Translations under genes and position numbers: made by a program
In this document: positions 16,189 to 23,949 of the stretch, one piece after another
How positions within the stretch are numbered: the first letter of the stretch is position 1
Layout of the letters: every line of letters starts with the position of its first letter
NCBI GenBank assembly: GCA_004195715.1
Contig: PSPX01000024.1
Coordinates: 1-33,055, forward strand
Direction of reading: 5' to 3'
From: Methanobacteriota archaeon
GTDB taxonomy: Archaea > Thermoplasmatota > Poseidoniia > Poseidoniales > Thalassarchaeaceae
Length of the DNA: 33,055 nucleotides
The notes under the pieces: model-generated
What the model was told of the DNA's origin: nothing
The model's database searches: none
The model's input: the letters and a program-made list of their open reading frames with translations, nothing else

Positions 16189-17491
16189 GGCCATAGAGGG
16201 GTCGCTAGTGCCGCCAAACGTGACTACCGTCCTGTCGCTGGACGACGTCCGCCTTACGGGACGGACGGTGCTGTACAGAACCGACGTCAATTCTCCTCTC
16301 CATCCGTCGACTGGCGCATTCCTCGATGACAGTAGACTACGCTCGATACTCGAGACCCTCGGGGATCTGTCTGATGCACAGGTTGTCATCATGGGACACC
16401 AGTCGAGACCGGGCAAGGAAGACTTCACCGATATGTCGGGCCACTGTGACCGGCTGTCTCGTCTGCTCGGGCAACCAATTCAATTCGTCTCCGACGTCTG
16501 CGGAGATGAGGCGCTAACGGCCATCGAGGCGCTGCAGCCCGGAGGAAAAATATTCCTAGACAATGTCAGGATGCACCCCGAGGAGTACGGTCCTGAGAAG
16601 GTAAGCGAGGATGAGGAGCGCGACTCTGAGATTGTCACCAAGCTTTCTGCTATGGCCGATGTCTACGTTACTGATGCCTTCGGAGCCTCACACCGAAATT
16701 CCCCAACTCTGACCGGATTCGCCGAGGAGATGCCGTGCATCGCGGGTCGGCTGATGAATAATGAAATTAGGGCATTGAGTCTTGCAGTTAACGACCCACC
16801 GAGGCCCTATGTAGCGATTCTGGGTGGAGCGAAGTGTGACGACTCACTAAGAGTCGCACTCAATCTGATTGGCCGTGGAGTAGTCGACACCATTGTCATG
16901 GTAGGAGTCGTTGGAAACCTGATGCTGTGGGCAAGTGGTCATGACATCGGAAGTGGCAACAAGGAATTGATTCGTGGTACTATGGGGGACGAATTCGAGA
17001 AGACATGGGAGATGGCCGAGAGACTGGCCACAGACCACTCGGAACTGCTATTCCTGCCACGTGACCTCGCCATTGAGGTGGACGGCCAGCGCCAGCCGTT
17101 GGAACTCAGCGCCCTGCCGACACAACACCCCATCTACGACATTGGCTTCCAGACATTGATGGACATGCGCCCTCTAATCACGGGTGCCAACTGTGTGCTT
17201 TGGAATGGCCCAGCCTCATACTTCGAGCTGCCTGAATTCGCTTTCGGAACCATCGAGATTCTCAACATGTGCGCGGAGGCCACAGGGGTATCTATCGTCG
17301 GTGGCGGACACACTAGCGCGTTGGTGAACCAGCGTGGGATGGCCGGAGAGGTAAGCCACAACAGCACCGGGGGCGGTTCGGCACTGGGTATGCTCTCGGG
17401 CGATCCAATGCCCGTTATTGACGCACTCGCGCGTTCGAACGACAAGTTCAGGCCACTACTCGGCGCATTGGGTCTCGAACCGGCGGAATGA
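16187..17491 (+). CDS. pgk: Phosphoglycerate kinase
   Basis: Reversible transfer of phosphate between 1,3-bisphosphoglycerate and ADP in glycolysis/gluconeogenesis. The 434-residue protein shows RTDVNSP with the substrate residues D33 and N35, R50 in DDSRLRS, DNVRMHPEE, DAFGASHRNSPTLTGF, GGAKCDDSLRVALNL, NGPASYFELPEFAFGT and the nucleotide-binding VGGGHTSALV with STGGGSALGML. The ATG at 16187 fits; an upstream in-frame ATG at 16097 would run into the divergent M24 gene. The stop codon TGA (17489-17491) ends on the last base of the oppositely oriented tRNA-Thr gene, leaving no room for a separate terminator. Confidence 0.95.
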   Translation: MAIEGSLVPPNVTTVLSLDDVRLTGRTVLYRTDVNSPLHPSTGAFLDDSRLRSILETLGDLSDAQVVIMGHQSRPGKEDFTDMSGHCDRLSRLLGQPIQFVSDVCGDEALTAIEALQPGGKIFLDNVRMHPEEYGPEKVSEDEERDSEIVTKLSAMADVYVTDAFGASHRNSPTLTGFAEEMPCIAGRLMNNEIRALSLAVNDPPRPYVAILGGAKCDDSLRVALNLIGRGVVDTIVMVGVVGNLMLWASGHDIGSGNKELIRGTMGDEFEKTWEMAERLATDHSELLFLPRDLAIEVDGQRQPLELSALPTQHPIYDIGFQTLMDMRPLITGANCVLWNGPASYFELPEFAFGTIEILNMCAEATGVSIVGGGHTSALVNQRGMAGEVSHNSTGGGSALGMLSGDPMPVIDALARSNDKFRPLLGALGLEPAE

Positions 17492-17563
17492 GCCACTGGG
17501 GGGACTTGAACTCCCGACCTCCTGATTACGAATCAGGTGCTCTACCAACTAAGCTACAGTGGC
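17491..17563 (-). tRNA. tRNA-Thr (anticodon CGU)
   Basis: Read on the minus strand from 17563, a full 73-base cloverleaf is visible: acceptor GCCACTG/CAGTGGC, D arm GCTT...GAGC, anticodon stem CCTGA/TCAGG around the loop TTCGTAA (anticodon CGT, reading ACG), a 5-base variable loop, and T arm with loop TTCAAGT. The T stem has one A-C mismatch. The discriminator base is U and no CCA is encoded, as usual in archaea. No intron is present. The 3' base coincides with the last base of the pgk stop codon. Confidence 0.95.
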
Positions 17564-17588
17564 GTCAGCGCGACCACCCGTGGCACTC

Positions 17589-17599
17589 GCATAAGAGAA
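17589..17599. promoter_or_regulatory. Candidate TATA box for tRNA-Thr, possibly bidirectional
   Basis: The plus-strand sequence GCATAAGAGAA (CTCTTATGC on the minus strand) is centred about 30 bases upstream of the tRNA 5' end, the normal archaeal TATA distance. The same element lies about 50 bases before the plus-strand membrane protein gene at 17646 and could serve both. Inferred from position and AT content only. Confidence 0.4.
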
Positions 17600-17645
17600 T
17601 CGGTGCCGCAGACAACGCTAAGGCCTCAATGACTTACACACCTGC

Positions 17646-18179
17646 ATGGAAGAGACTGACGAGGGCGCAGCCCCGGAAGGAACAACACTAGCAGGAACAC
17701 CGAATGCCGCCCCCGCTGGCGATGATGGCGGGGCGTACGGCCAGCCCGAAGTGCAGTACGCCAAGAGGTCTGCAGTTCCCGTTATCATTGGGGCTATTTA
17801 CTCCCTCTTCCAAGTGCTCGCAGTTCTGGGTTCTCTAGCTGTTGTACTTGGAGGTGCTCTGCTTGCAAGTTTTGCATCCGAAATGGGTGACGGTTCAACC
17901 GAGGTCGGCATCATGGTAACCGTGGTCGGCGTCATTATGCTTGCAATATCCGGTGTGGGTCTTTATGCCGGCATACTCATGATTCAATACAAGAAGAAGG
18001 GTATTCACATCGCATTGAGTCTGATTGCTGTGGGTTTCCTCATGAACTTAGTCATGAACGTCGCAATGGAATTGCCCGTCACCGATGGTTTGGTAGGTTC
18101 ACTCGCTACCAGTGGTATTTGCGCGGCACTTGTCGCAGTACCATTGCTAGTATCTGGCATATCTGAACAGATGGAATAG
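17646..18179 (+). CDS. Four-helix membrane protein of unknown function
   Basis: 177 residues with an acidic, Ala/Pro/Gly-rich N-terminal tail (1-40), then four predicted transmembrane helices at about 43-76, 86-113, 119-140 and 148-173, with a short basic loop YKKKG between the second and third. No catalytic motif is seen. The layout resembles small DUF4064/DUF4190-like multi-pass proteins with a disordered proline/glycine tail, but I cannot assign a family. It stands alone: the divergent tRNA-Thr lies upstream and its stop abuts, with zero gap, the end of the convergent phosphohexomutase gene. Confidence 0.75.
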   Translation: MEETDEGAAPEGTTLAGTPNAAPAGDDGGAYGQPEVQYAKRSAVPVIIGAIYSLFQVLAVLGSLAVVLGGALLASFASEMGDGSTEVGIMVTVVGVIMLAISGVGLYAGILMIQYKKKGIHIALSLIAVGFLMNLVMNVAMELPVTDGLVGSLATSGICAALVAVPLLVSGISEQME

Positions 18180-19565
18180 TCAGCGCAGTGCGCTGAGATC
18201 CGCCATGTGCCCGATACGGGCATTCACGTCCGCGAGGATGCCCTCCAGCGCAACCTCGGTCTTACCCTCCGCGCGCATCACCAGGATGGCCTCGGTATTG
18301 CTCGGTCGGCACAGGTACCAACCGTCGTCGTAACGCACTCTGATACCGTCCACCGTTGAACATTCCATGTCTGAGAAGGCTTCCTGCACGGCCGTCATAA
18401 CTTCTTCTCGCTCACCAGGTAATGGGACCTTAGTCTCCCCCGTTGAAGGGTAGTCTGACAGGAATGAGAAGCGCTCTGAGAAGGATGGACCACCATCTGA
18501 GGGAGCGGGGTCACGCCCGATTATCTCAAGCAAGCGCGCGGAGTTGTAGAGTGAGTCGTCAAAGCCCGGCCAGCGGTCGTGTAGGAAGAAGTGCCCCGAC
18601 ATCTCACCTGCCATCGGGGCTTGGGGATTGTCCCGCAACTCTCGTTTCATGAACGAGTGACCAGTTCTCACCATTCTTGGCACACCGCCAGCAGATGTAA
18701 TCGCCTCCTCTAGTGCCATACTGCACTTGACATCGAAGTACACTGTCCTCTCGGCCTCGGTGGCATCCTCTGGCAGGTTGGACAGGATGTCTGAGGCGAA
18801 TATTGCCATCAACCTGTCCGGGTGGATGAAGCATCCGGCCTCGTCGACTACACCAATTCTATCCCCATCCCCATCCATCCCAATGCCAAACTCAGCGCCG
18901 TGTTCGACCACCGCAGTTGCTAGATCAGCCATGTTGTCCGGGCGAGTCGGGTCTGGAGGGTGGTTAGGGAAGTTGCTGTCCCACTCGCAGTACAGTGGGA
19001 TCATATCGATTCCTAAGGCATCCATGAGCCTCACCGCCAGAGGTCCCGGGACCGCGTTGCCACAGTCCACTACGATACGAATCGACCTAGCAGGTTTGCC
19101 AGCATTCTCAACTATCGTGCGAATGTAGTGGTCCTCAAAGCCACCCACCTCGATGTGAGTGCCCTCGCCCTCGCGAAATTCGCCTGATTCGAAGGTCGCT
19201 CGCAACTCCTGCAGATCATCTCCGGCCACTGGAAGCTTACCATGACAGATCTTGAATCCGTTGTACTCGGGAGGGTTATGGCTTGCTGTGATGGCCACAG
19301 CGGCCTGCACAGGGAGGTCGACCGTGGCACGATACAGTACTCCGGTAGTGGTCACACCCAAATCGAGGACATCCGCACCGGTGCTAACGAGTCCCTCAAC
19401 GAAGGCAGCGTGGAGGCTGGGTCCGGAATCCCTGATATCTCTCGCGATAGCAACCGCGGAAGCATCGAGGTGAGTGGCAACGGCTCTTCCAAGGGTGTTG
19501 GCGAATTCGGGCGTTAACTCGCTTCCTGCGATGCCCCTGATGTCGTACGCCTTGAACACACTCAC
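18180..19565 (-). CDS. manB: Phosphomannomutase/phosphoglucomutase (alpha-D-phosphohexomutase)
   Basis: Interconverts hexose 1- and 6-phosphates, feeding sugar-nucleotide synthesis for glycans. The 461 residues show the catalytic phosphoserine loop ITASHNPPEYNGFK (S95), the Mg-binding GMDGDGDR (D231, D233, D235), the sugar-specificity loop GEMSGH (321-325), and the phosphate-binding CRPSNTEA near the C-terminus. GEMSGH is typical of PMM/PGM dual enzymes; GlmM or phosphopentomutase activity in archaea cannot be excluded. The ATG at 19565 is 133 bases downstream of RidA, so it may have its own promoter. The gene sits downstream of uppS on the same strand. Confidence 0.92.
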   Translation of the reverse strand: MSVFKAYDIRGIAGSELTPEFANTLGRAVATHLDASAVAIARDIRDSGPSLHAAFVEGLVSTGADVLDLGVTTTGVLYRATVDLPVQAAVAITASHNPPEYNGFKICHGKLPVAGDDLQELRATFESGEFREGEGTHIEVGGFEDHYIRTIVENAGKPARSIRIVVDCGNAVPGPLAVRLMDALGIDMIPLYCEWDSNFPNHPPDPTRPDNMADLATAVVEHGAEFGIGMDGDGDRIGVVDEAGCFIHPDRLMAIFASDILSNLPEDATEAERTVYFDVKCSMALEEAITSAGGVPRMVRTGHSFMKRELRDNPQAPMAGEMSGHFFLHDRWPGFDDSLYNSARLLEIIGRDPAPSDGGPSFSERFSFLSDYPSTGETKVPLPGEREEVMTAVQEAFSDMECSTVDGIRVRYDDGWYLCRPSNTEAILVMRAEGKTEVALEGILADVNARIGHMADLSALR

Positions 19566-19597
19566 GGCCCGGGTCAGATGCAGACACTCCTAAGCAT

Positions 19598-19610
19598 TCC
19601 CGATTCGGGA
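19598..19610. promoter_or_regulatory. Palindrome in the 133-base gap upstream of the phosphohexomutase gene
   Basis: TCCCGA-T-TCGGGA is a perfect 13-base palindrome 33-45 bases before the phosphohexomutase start. An AT-rich patch, ATAATAT at about 19687-19693, further upstream on the same strand could be a TATA box. Nothing else is visible in 19566-19698. Confidence 0.25.
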
Positions 19611-19698
19611 TAGCCACTCAATCAGCGTACTTTTCGACCACTTGGCAACTCTCGTAACTCATCAGGCTCCTCAAAACGCTTCAGGATAATATCGTTCA

Positions 19699-20073
19699 TT
19701 ATGCTCCCCCGCAACCGCGAAACGCCTCACAGACAATCTCAATCAGCGCGCCGCCAGGTAGGTCTGCGACTCCATAGGTTGCTCTGGCAGGTGGTATCGA
19801 GTCCCCAAGCCACTCGGAGTAGATCTCGTTGACCGTAGAGAAGAATTCTATGTCGGCCAACAGGATAGTGACCTTGACAAGGTCCGATTTAGAGCTGCCG
19901 GCCGCAGCCAGCAGACCGTCCACCTTGGCCAGAGTGCCGTGCGTTTGTGCCCCTATCCCATCTACTGAAAGATCCACTTGCCCGGACAGCCAGATATGGT
20001 CCTTCACGCTGATTCCCGGGCTGTATGGTCCGAAGACGGCTCCGCCGGCATCGATCTTCAGTTTGCGAGCCAT
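19699..20073 (-). CDS. RidA/YjgF family reactive enamine/imine deaminase
   Basis: 124-residue trimeric protein of the RidA family, which hydrolyses reactive enamines and imines released by PLP enzymes. The motifs GPYSPG (15-20), ARATYGVADLPGGALIEIVCEA and the conserved R97 and E112, equivalent to Arg105 and Glu120 of RidA, are all present, so deaminase activity is expected. The ATG at 20073 is 30 bases after the Nudix stop in a minus-strand run. A metabolic tie to its neighbours is not evident. Confidence 0.93.
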   Translation of the reverse strand: MARKLKIDAGGAVFGPYSPGISVKDHIWLSGQVDLSVDGIGAQTHGTLAKVDGLLAAAGSSKSDLVKVTILLADIEFFSTVNEIYSEWLGDSIPPARATYGVADLPGGALIEIVCEAFRGCGGA

Positions 20074-20103
20074 ACCTCCCGCACAGGCTCTTCAGTGAAA
20101 TGT

Positions 20104-20556
20104 TTACTCTCGCAACATCTCGATGATTCGGAAGTGACTTCCAGCTACTTGATTGGCTGTCAGTTCAGCTATTGGCACCCAAGCAGCATCTGCTGCATCA
20201 TCGCCACTCCGTGGCACCGCTTCGGGTTCCACGTCAACTAGGTAGAACAGCGCAATGATGTGCTTTCTCGGGTCCCTGTCGGGATCGCCTTGAATTGAGA
20301 GGGCGACCGGGTTGTAACCATCGACCCCCGCCTCCTCCTCAAGCTCGCGCAGGACTGCGTGCTCAGGGTCCTCTCCATAGTCTACGAAGCCACCTGGAAA
20401 AGCCCATTTTCCCTTCCAGACTTCGGGCTCACCCCCTCTTCTGATTAGCAAAGCCTCGATGCCGGACTTTCCCTCCCTGAGGGCGACCGCATCCACAGCG
20501 ACGGCCGGATTGCTGTAGCCGTCGCGCCCGCAGACATCGCACGCATCACTCTCCAT
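20104..20556 (-). CDS. Nudix hydrolase (ADP-ribose pyrophosphatase-like)
   Basis: Cytoplasmic Nudix enzyme of 150 residues. The Nudix box is complete: G56-x5-E62-x7-R70-E71-x-x-E74-E75-x-G77, within GGFVDYGED...RELEEEAG. An N-terminal CDVCG (C6, C9) could be half of a zinc knuckle. The PGGFVDYGE form and the region after the box (ALSIQGDPDRDPRKHIIALFYLV) resemble ADP-ribose or nucleoside-diphosphate-sugar pyrophosphatases. The start overlaps the end of uppS by 11 bases, which suggests coupled translation. Confidence 0.9.
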   Translation of the reverse strand: MESDACDVCGRDGYSNPAVAVDAVALREGKSGIEALLIRRGGEPEVWKGKWAFPGGFVDYGEDPEHAVLRELEEEAGVDGYNPVALSIQGDPDRDPRKHIIALFYLVDVEPEAVPRSGDDAADAAWVPIAELTANQVAGSHFRIIEMLRE

Positions 20557-21427
20557 AGCGACGCCTCCTGCTTTGGTAGGACTCGAGCGCCTCGTATAGG
20601 TCGTTCTTGGAGAATGAGGGCCAGTGAACGTCGGTGAAGTGCAGTTCTGAGTAGGCTATCTGCCACAGGAGGAAGTTCGAGATACGCTCTTCGCCGCTAG
20701 TCCGGATGACAAGATCCGGGTCAGGCAGATTAGCTGTGTACATCCTAGCCGAGATCTGAGCCGAGTCTATCGATTCCAGCGCGAGTTCACCCTTGGCGTG
20801 GTCCGTTGCTACTTCACGCACAGCATCGACAATCTCCTCTCTCCCTCCATAGGCCAGACATACTGTGAACAAGAAGTTGGAATGTCCTGCAGTCTGGCTC
20901 TCGGCACGGTCAATCGCGTCGCGTACCTTCGAAGGCAAACTCTCCAAGCGACCCACAGCCTGTACCTTGACTCCGCGTGAGTGTATCCGCGGATCTGCTG
21001 CAATCTCGTCGAGACCGGAGATATACAAGTCATACAGTGACTCAAGTTCATCCTCTGGGCGCTCGCGCATGTTCTCGGTTGAGAGTGCATACACAGTGAA
21101 GTATGGGATCTCCAGATCTAGAATCCAGTTCATCACATCCTTGAGCTTCTCCTTACCGTGGTGATGCCCCAAATCACGCCCAATGTTACTATTCCACGCA
21201 AATCTCCTATTTCCATCCATAATGATGGAGATGTGCTCGGGCAATTCGCCCTGTTTCAGTCTGTCGCGCAGTCTGTTGGTCCGGATTCTGTCAGTTCGAG
21301 AGATGAAGCTCCATGCATAGCTGGAGTTCGCGATCAGTCGAGCAGGTACGGAGACCAGCTTGAATCGCAGGAACCACTTGGCCAAATCGTCGACCCGACG
21401 TCCCAACGACTTGCGCATGCGTCCCAT
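20546..21427 (-). CDS. uppS: cis-Prenyl diphosphate synthase (UppS-like)
   Basis: Chain-elongating enzyme that makes the long cis-polyprenyl diphosphate used as a glycan lipid carrier. Residues 67-80 hold the catalytic IIMDGNRRFAWN (D71). YALSTENMRERPEDE, AYGGREEIVDAV and the pyrophosphate-binding DPDLVIRTSGEERISNFLLWQIAYSELHF follow. The N-terminal extension of about 60 basic residues before the catalytic motif is longer than in bacterial UppS and may bind the membrane. The ATG at 21427 is chosen because it follows the HAD gene and has GGTGAT upstream; an ATG at 21418 is equally possible. An open frame continues upstream into the HAD gene but would overlap it. Confidence 0.94.
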   Translation of the reverse strand: MGRMRKSLGRRVDDLAKWFLRFKLVSVPARLIANSSYAWSFISRTDRIRTNRLRDRLKQGELPEHISIIMDGNRRFAWNSNIGRDLGHHHGKEKLKDVMNWILDLEIPYFTVYALSTENMRERPEDELESLYDLYISGLDEIAADPRIHSRGVKVQAVGRLESLPSKVRDAIDRAESQTAGHSNFLFTVCLAYGGREEIVDAVREVATDHAKGELALESIDSAQISARMYTANLPDPDLVIRTSGEERISNFLLWQIAYSELHFTDVHWPSFSKNDLYEALESYQSRRRRYGE

Positions 21428-21476
21428 GCTATCACCAAATGCTGACTGCGCTAAAGGGCGTCGCCTACTCAAGAAC

Positions 21477-22022
21477 CTACTCGAAGACGATATCCGCCCC
21501 GTCTTCGAGCTTCTCCAGAAGACCCTTTTCGGGGTTGACGACAATAACCTGTCCAGACCGCTCCCAAACGGCAAGGTCGTGATGACTGTTGCCTGCATAT
21601 CCGAAGCCGTTCTCACCGTATCTGGAGACTAGAGCCTCAGCCTTGCGCTTGTCACGCAAATTGTAGGTGGCGTCCGAAGCCATCACATCGGAAAACAGAC
21701 CCACATGGGCGGCCACCCTCTCAGCCACGATTCTATCAGATGCCGTTGCCAACACCAGTGTTCGCCCCCTAGCTCGCTCTCCTGTAATCCAGTCGAGAAA
21801 AGCCTCGTGGTAGTTCAGTTCTGCAGGATCGAAGACCAGTTTCTCAGCGAGATCCCGCTTCCACTGTGCCCTTCTTCCTGTGAGTTCTTTCAGAATTATG
21901 CCAAGAAGCATCCACGGCCGCCTCGGAATGACTCGGGAAAAACAGATTCTACTCATATCCGAGAGAATCAGAGTACCGTCCATGTCAACGGCCAGTGGAG
22001 TGTCAGACACAGCATCTCCCAT
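21477..22022 (-). CDS. HAD-superfamily phosphatase, resembling the HAD domain of UbiA fusions
   Basis: 181 residues with the four HAD motifs: DMDGT (D13 nucleophile, D15 acid/base), LATAS (91-95), K125 or K127 in LRDKRKAEA, and GNSHHDLAVW (H147, H148, D149). The start PLAVDMDGTLILSD and the overall spacing resemble the HAD domain fused to UbiA-type prenyltransferases in some bacteria. It stands 49 bases before uppS on the same strand. The pairing suggests dephosphorylation of a polyprenyl or phosphoribosyl lipid precursor, which is inference. The ATG at 22022 overlaps head-to-head with a plus-strand ATG at 22021. Confidence 0.85.
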   Translation of the reverse strand: MGDAVSDTPLAVDMDGTLILSDMSRICFSRVIPRRPWMLLGIILKELTGRRAQWKRDLAEKLVFDPAELNYHEAFLDWITGERARGRTLVLATASDRIVAERVAAHVGLFSDVMASDATYNLRDKRKAEALVSRYGENGFGYAGNSHHDLAVWERSGQVIVVNPEKGLLEKLEDGADIVFE

Positions 22023-22109
22023 GAGCCTCGCTGAGGGGGCTTGGATTCAAGGCTTCGCCGACCGATTCAATGAAGTCGACCACCACCTCGTGGTTCTGGG
22101 GGGTGCGAC

Positions 22110-23360
22110 GTGGCAGAGCAGGAGAGACCTTGGAGACCGGCCGCAATGGCCGAGATTGAGTCCGATTCTGATGCTCCACCGGGATTCAATGCGGTCACTT
22201 TCGCGGGAATCGGGATGGTGGCTAGGATGCTGGAGCCACATGATTTGGCGAATACTGACGATTGGAAATCCCTTGTTGCTCGTTTGGAGTCATGGGGAGA
22301 GGTCCCTGATCCCGATTCCATAGCTTCGATTTCAACTGCTGCCACTAACAGGGGATTGGTAGCCAAACTGTCTGCTAATTCCGATTGGAGCGCCGAATTC
22401 CTTCCATGGGGCTCGGACGGGCGGCTCAGGGCACGGGCAAAAGCGGCCCCGAAAGGCTCTCGTGTACCATTGGGGGGGTACTCCTGGCAAGGCACCGACC
22501 TCATCATAATCAGACCCGCAGACTCCACATCGACTGATTCTGCGAGCGAGATTACAAGAGCCCTGAAGGCAGACGAAATGGGCACTGCTCAAGAAGAACT
22601 GCGAAACGCCGGAACAGTCTTGGGACACTATCACACAAAAGCCATGGCAGCAAGGACGACACCCCCCGATGCATCCAGATGGAACGCTAGGAACCAGTGG
22701 CTGGAGGAGACTCTTCACGCGACGTACATCTGGCGAGCCCCGTACTCGAAGAACCAGCCATGCACCCTCGCCCTCGGCGATGCCAGACTCTCGGACGTCT
22801 CAGGTGACTCACTGAAGATAGGGAGGCCGAGATTGGCCGATGCTCTGCGCGCACATACCTGCGAATTCCCGGCTATGCGCGACCTTGCATCCCTAGTCCA
22901 CGATCTGTCAAGAATCCACTACTCATCGCCAACAAACCTCGAACTGACTCCTCTGCGCTCGGCACTGATTGATGGTTGGAAGACCGCAGCGCCGTCTGAC
23001 TGGGCCTCCGACGAAGCATTCTACTCACATAGAGGTGGGATGGCGATATGGGAGTACGAGCAGTGCCTACTCGATGTACTCGAGGCAACTTCTCACCAAT
23101 CAGGTGCGCCAGAGCCGGCAGTGACTACGCTGGCTTACGTCAAGACTTACCAGAAGCGGATGTTCAGCAACCGCACCTTCTCGTCACTTTCGGTGATGGC
23201 TGCGTTCTTCGGCATTGCCTCTTTGGTCAATACTTTCCCACCTACGATGGGAGAGATTCCTCTTCCGATAGCCTGCATCGCCCTGAGTTTCTGGCTGTAT
23301 AGAGTGTACAGGAGAATGTCCCCGTCTCCTGAGAGGCCGTTCACGCATCTCGGGAAATGA
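22110..23360 (+). CDS. Membrane-anchored protein with a degenerate kinase-like fold (hypothetical)
   Basis: Not confidently assigned. The 416-residue protein has a soluble region (1-350) and two C-terminal transmembrane helices (about 355-373 and 383-400). The segments LGHYH (171-175), LALGDARLSDV (220-230) and MRDLASLVHDLSRI (256-269) follow the order of aminoglycoside/LPS-kinase proteins: helix, HGDxxxxNV loop, then DFG and RDLA helix. However, the Asn of the loop is Asp229 and the DFG position reads KIG, so it is likely a pseudokinase if related. The start is GTG at 22110 after a G-run acting as ribosome site. An open ATG frame starts at 22021 in another phase, and an indel in that G-run would join it. 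The 3' end overlaps gpmA by 20 bases. Confidence 0.65.
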   Translation: MAEQERPWRPAAMAEIESDSDAPPGFNAVTFAGIGMVARMLEPHDLANTDDWKSLVARLESWGEVPDPDSIASISTAATNRGLVAKLSANSDWSAEFLPWGSDGRLRARAKAAPKGSRVPLGGYSWQGTDLIIIRPADSTSTDSASEITRALKADEMGTAQEELRNAGTVLGHYHTKAMAARTTPPDASRWNARNQWLEETLHATYIWRAPYSKNQPCTLALGDARLSDVSGDSLKIGRPRLADALRAHTCEFPAMRDLASLVHDLSRIHYSSPTNLELTPLRSALIDGWKTAAPSDWASDEAFYSHRGGMAIWEYEQCLLDVLEATSHQSGAPEPAVTTLAYVKTYQKRMFSNRTFSSLSVMAAFFGIASLVNTFPPTMGEIPLPIACIALSFWLYRVYRRMSPSPERPFTHLGK

Positions 23361-23940
23361 CACCCTCTTCGTAGCTGTAGTGTATCGGTTTTCCTGTGGG
23401 TATCTCGAGAGAGACGATGTCCTCAGGGCTTATTCCATCAATGTGCATCACAATAGAGCGCAGCGAGTTGCCATGAGCTGAGACTAGGACGTTCTTGCCG
23501 TCGACTAGATCCGGTAATATCTCCTCGGCGAAGTAGGGAATGGTCCTCTCGGCTGTCATCTCCAGACTCTCGCCATCAGGGGGGGCGACATCGAACGAAC
23601 GACGCCAGATGTGAACCTGCTCCGCACCATGCTTCTCCGCCGTTTCTGCCTTGTTCAGGCCCTGTAGCGCGCCATAGTGACGCTCGTTGAGCCTCCAGTC
23701 ATACTTCGTCGGAACATCTTCTGAGGCCTCGTTGTGCCGCATGATAATCTCAGCAGTCCTTTGCGCTCTAACGAGGTCGCTCGTGTGGACGATGTCGATT
23801 CGAATCTCTGCCAGTTGACGCCCAGCCTCTTCAGCCTCTTCCACACCCTGCTCGGAGAGGCCGACATCAGTCCAACCAGTGAAGCGGTTGGAGGCATTCC
23901 AGACCGATTGGCCGTGGCGGACCAGAATGAGTCTGGCCAT
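23341..23940 (-). CDS. gpmA: 2,3-bisphosphoglycerate-dependent phosphoglycerate mutase
   Basis: Histidine-phosphatase-superfamily enzyme interconverting 3- and 2-phosphoglycerate. At 199 residues it has the phospho-accepting RHG (R8, H9, G10), NRFTGWTDVGL, TSDLVRAQRTA, the LNERHYG segment (E86) that distinguishes mutases from plain phosphatases, and the second histidine in SAHGNSLR (H156). Most archaea rely on the cofactor-independent enzyme, so this bacterial-type form suggests ancient transfer, although related archaea also have it. It follows the MscS gene by 9 bases on the minus strand. Confidence 0.93.
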   Translation of the reverse strand: MARLILVRHGQSVWNASNRFTGWTDVGLSEQGVEEAEEAGRQLAEIRIDIVHTSDLVRAQRTAEIIMRHNEASEDVPTKYDWRLNERHYGALQGLNKAETAEKHGAEQVHIWRRSFDVAPPDGESLEMTAERTIPYFAEEILPDLVDGKNVLVSAHGNSLRSIVMHIDGISPEDIVSLEIPTGKPIHYSYEEGVISRDA

Positions 23941-23949
23941 GTTTGCACC

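Noticed and set aside
16120-16428. Upstream extension of the M24 peptidase reading frame
   Set aside because: It would run antisense through the start of pgk and lacks peptidase-like sequence.
17488-17691. 67-codon plus-strand frame across the tRNA
   Set aside because: It reads through the tRNA on its opposite strand; the cloverleaf explains the sequence.
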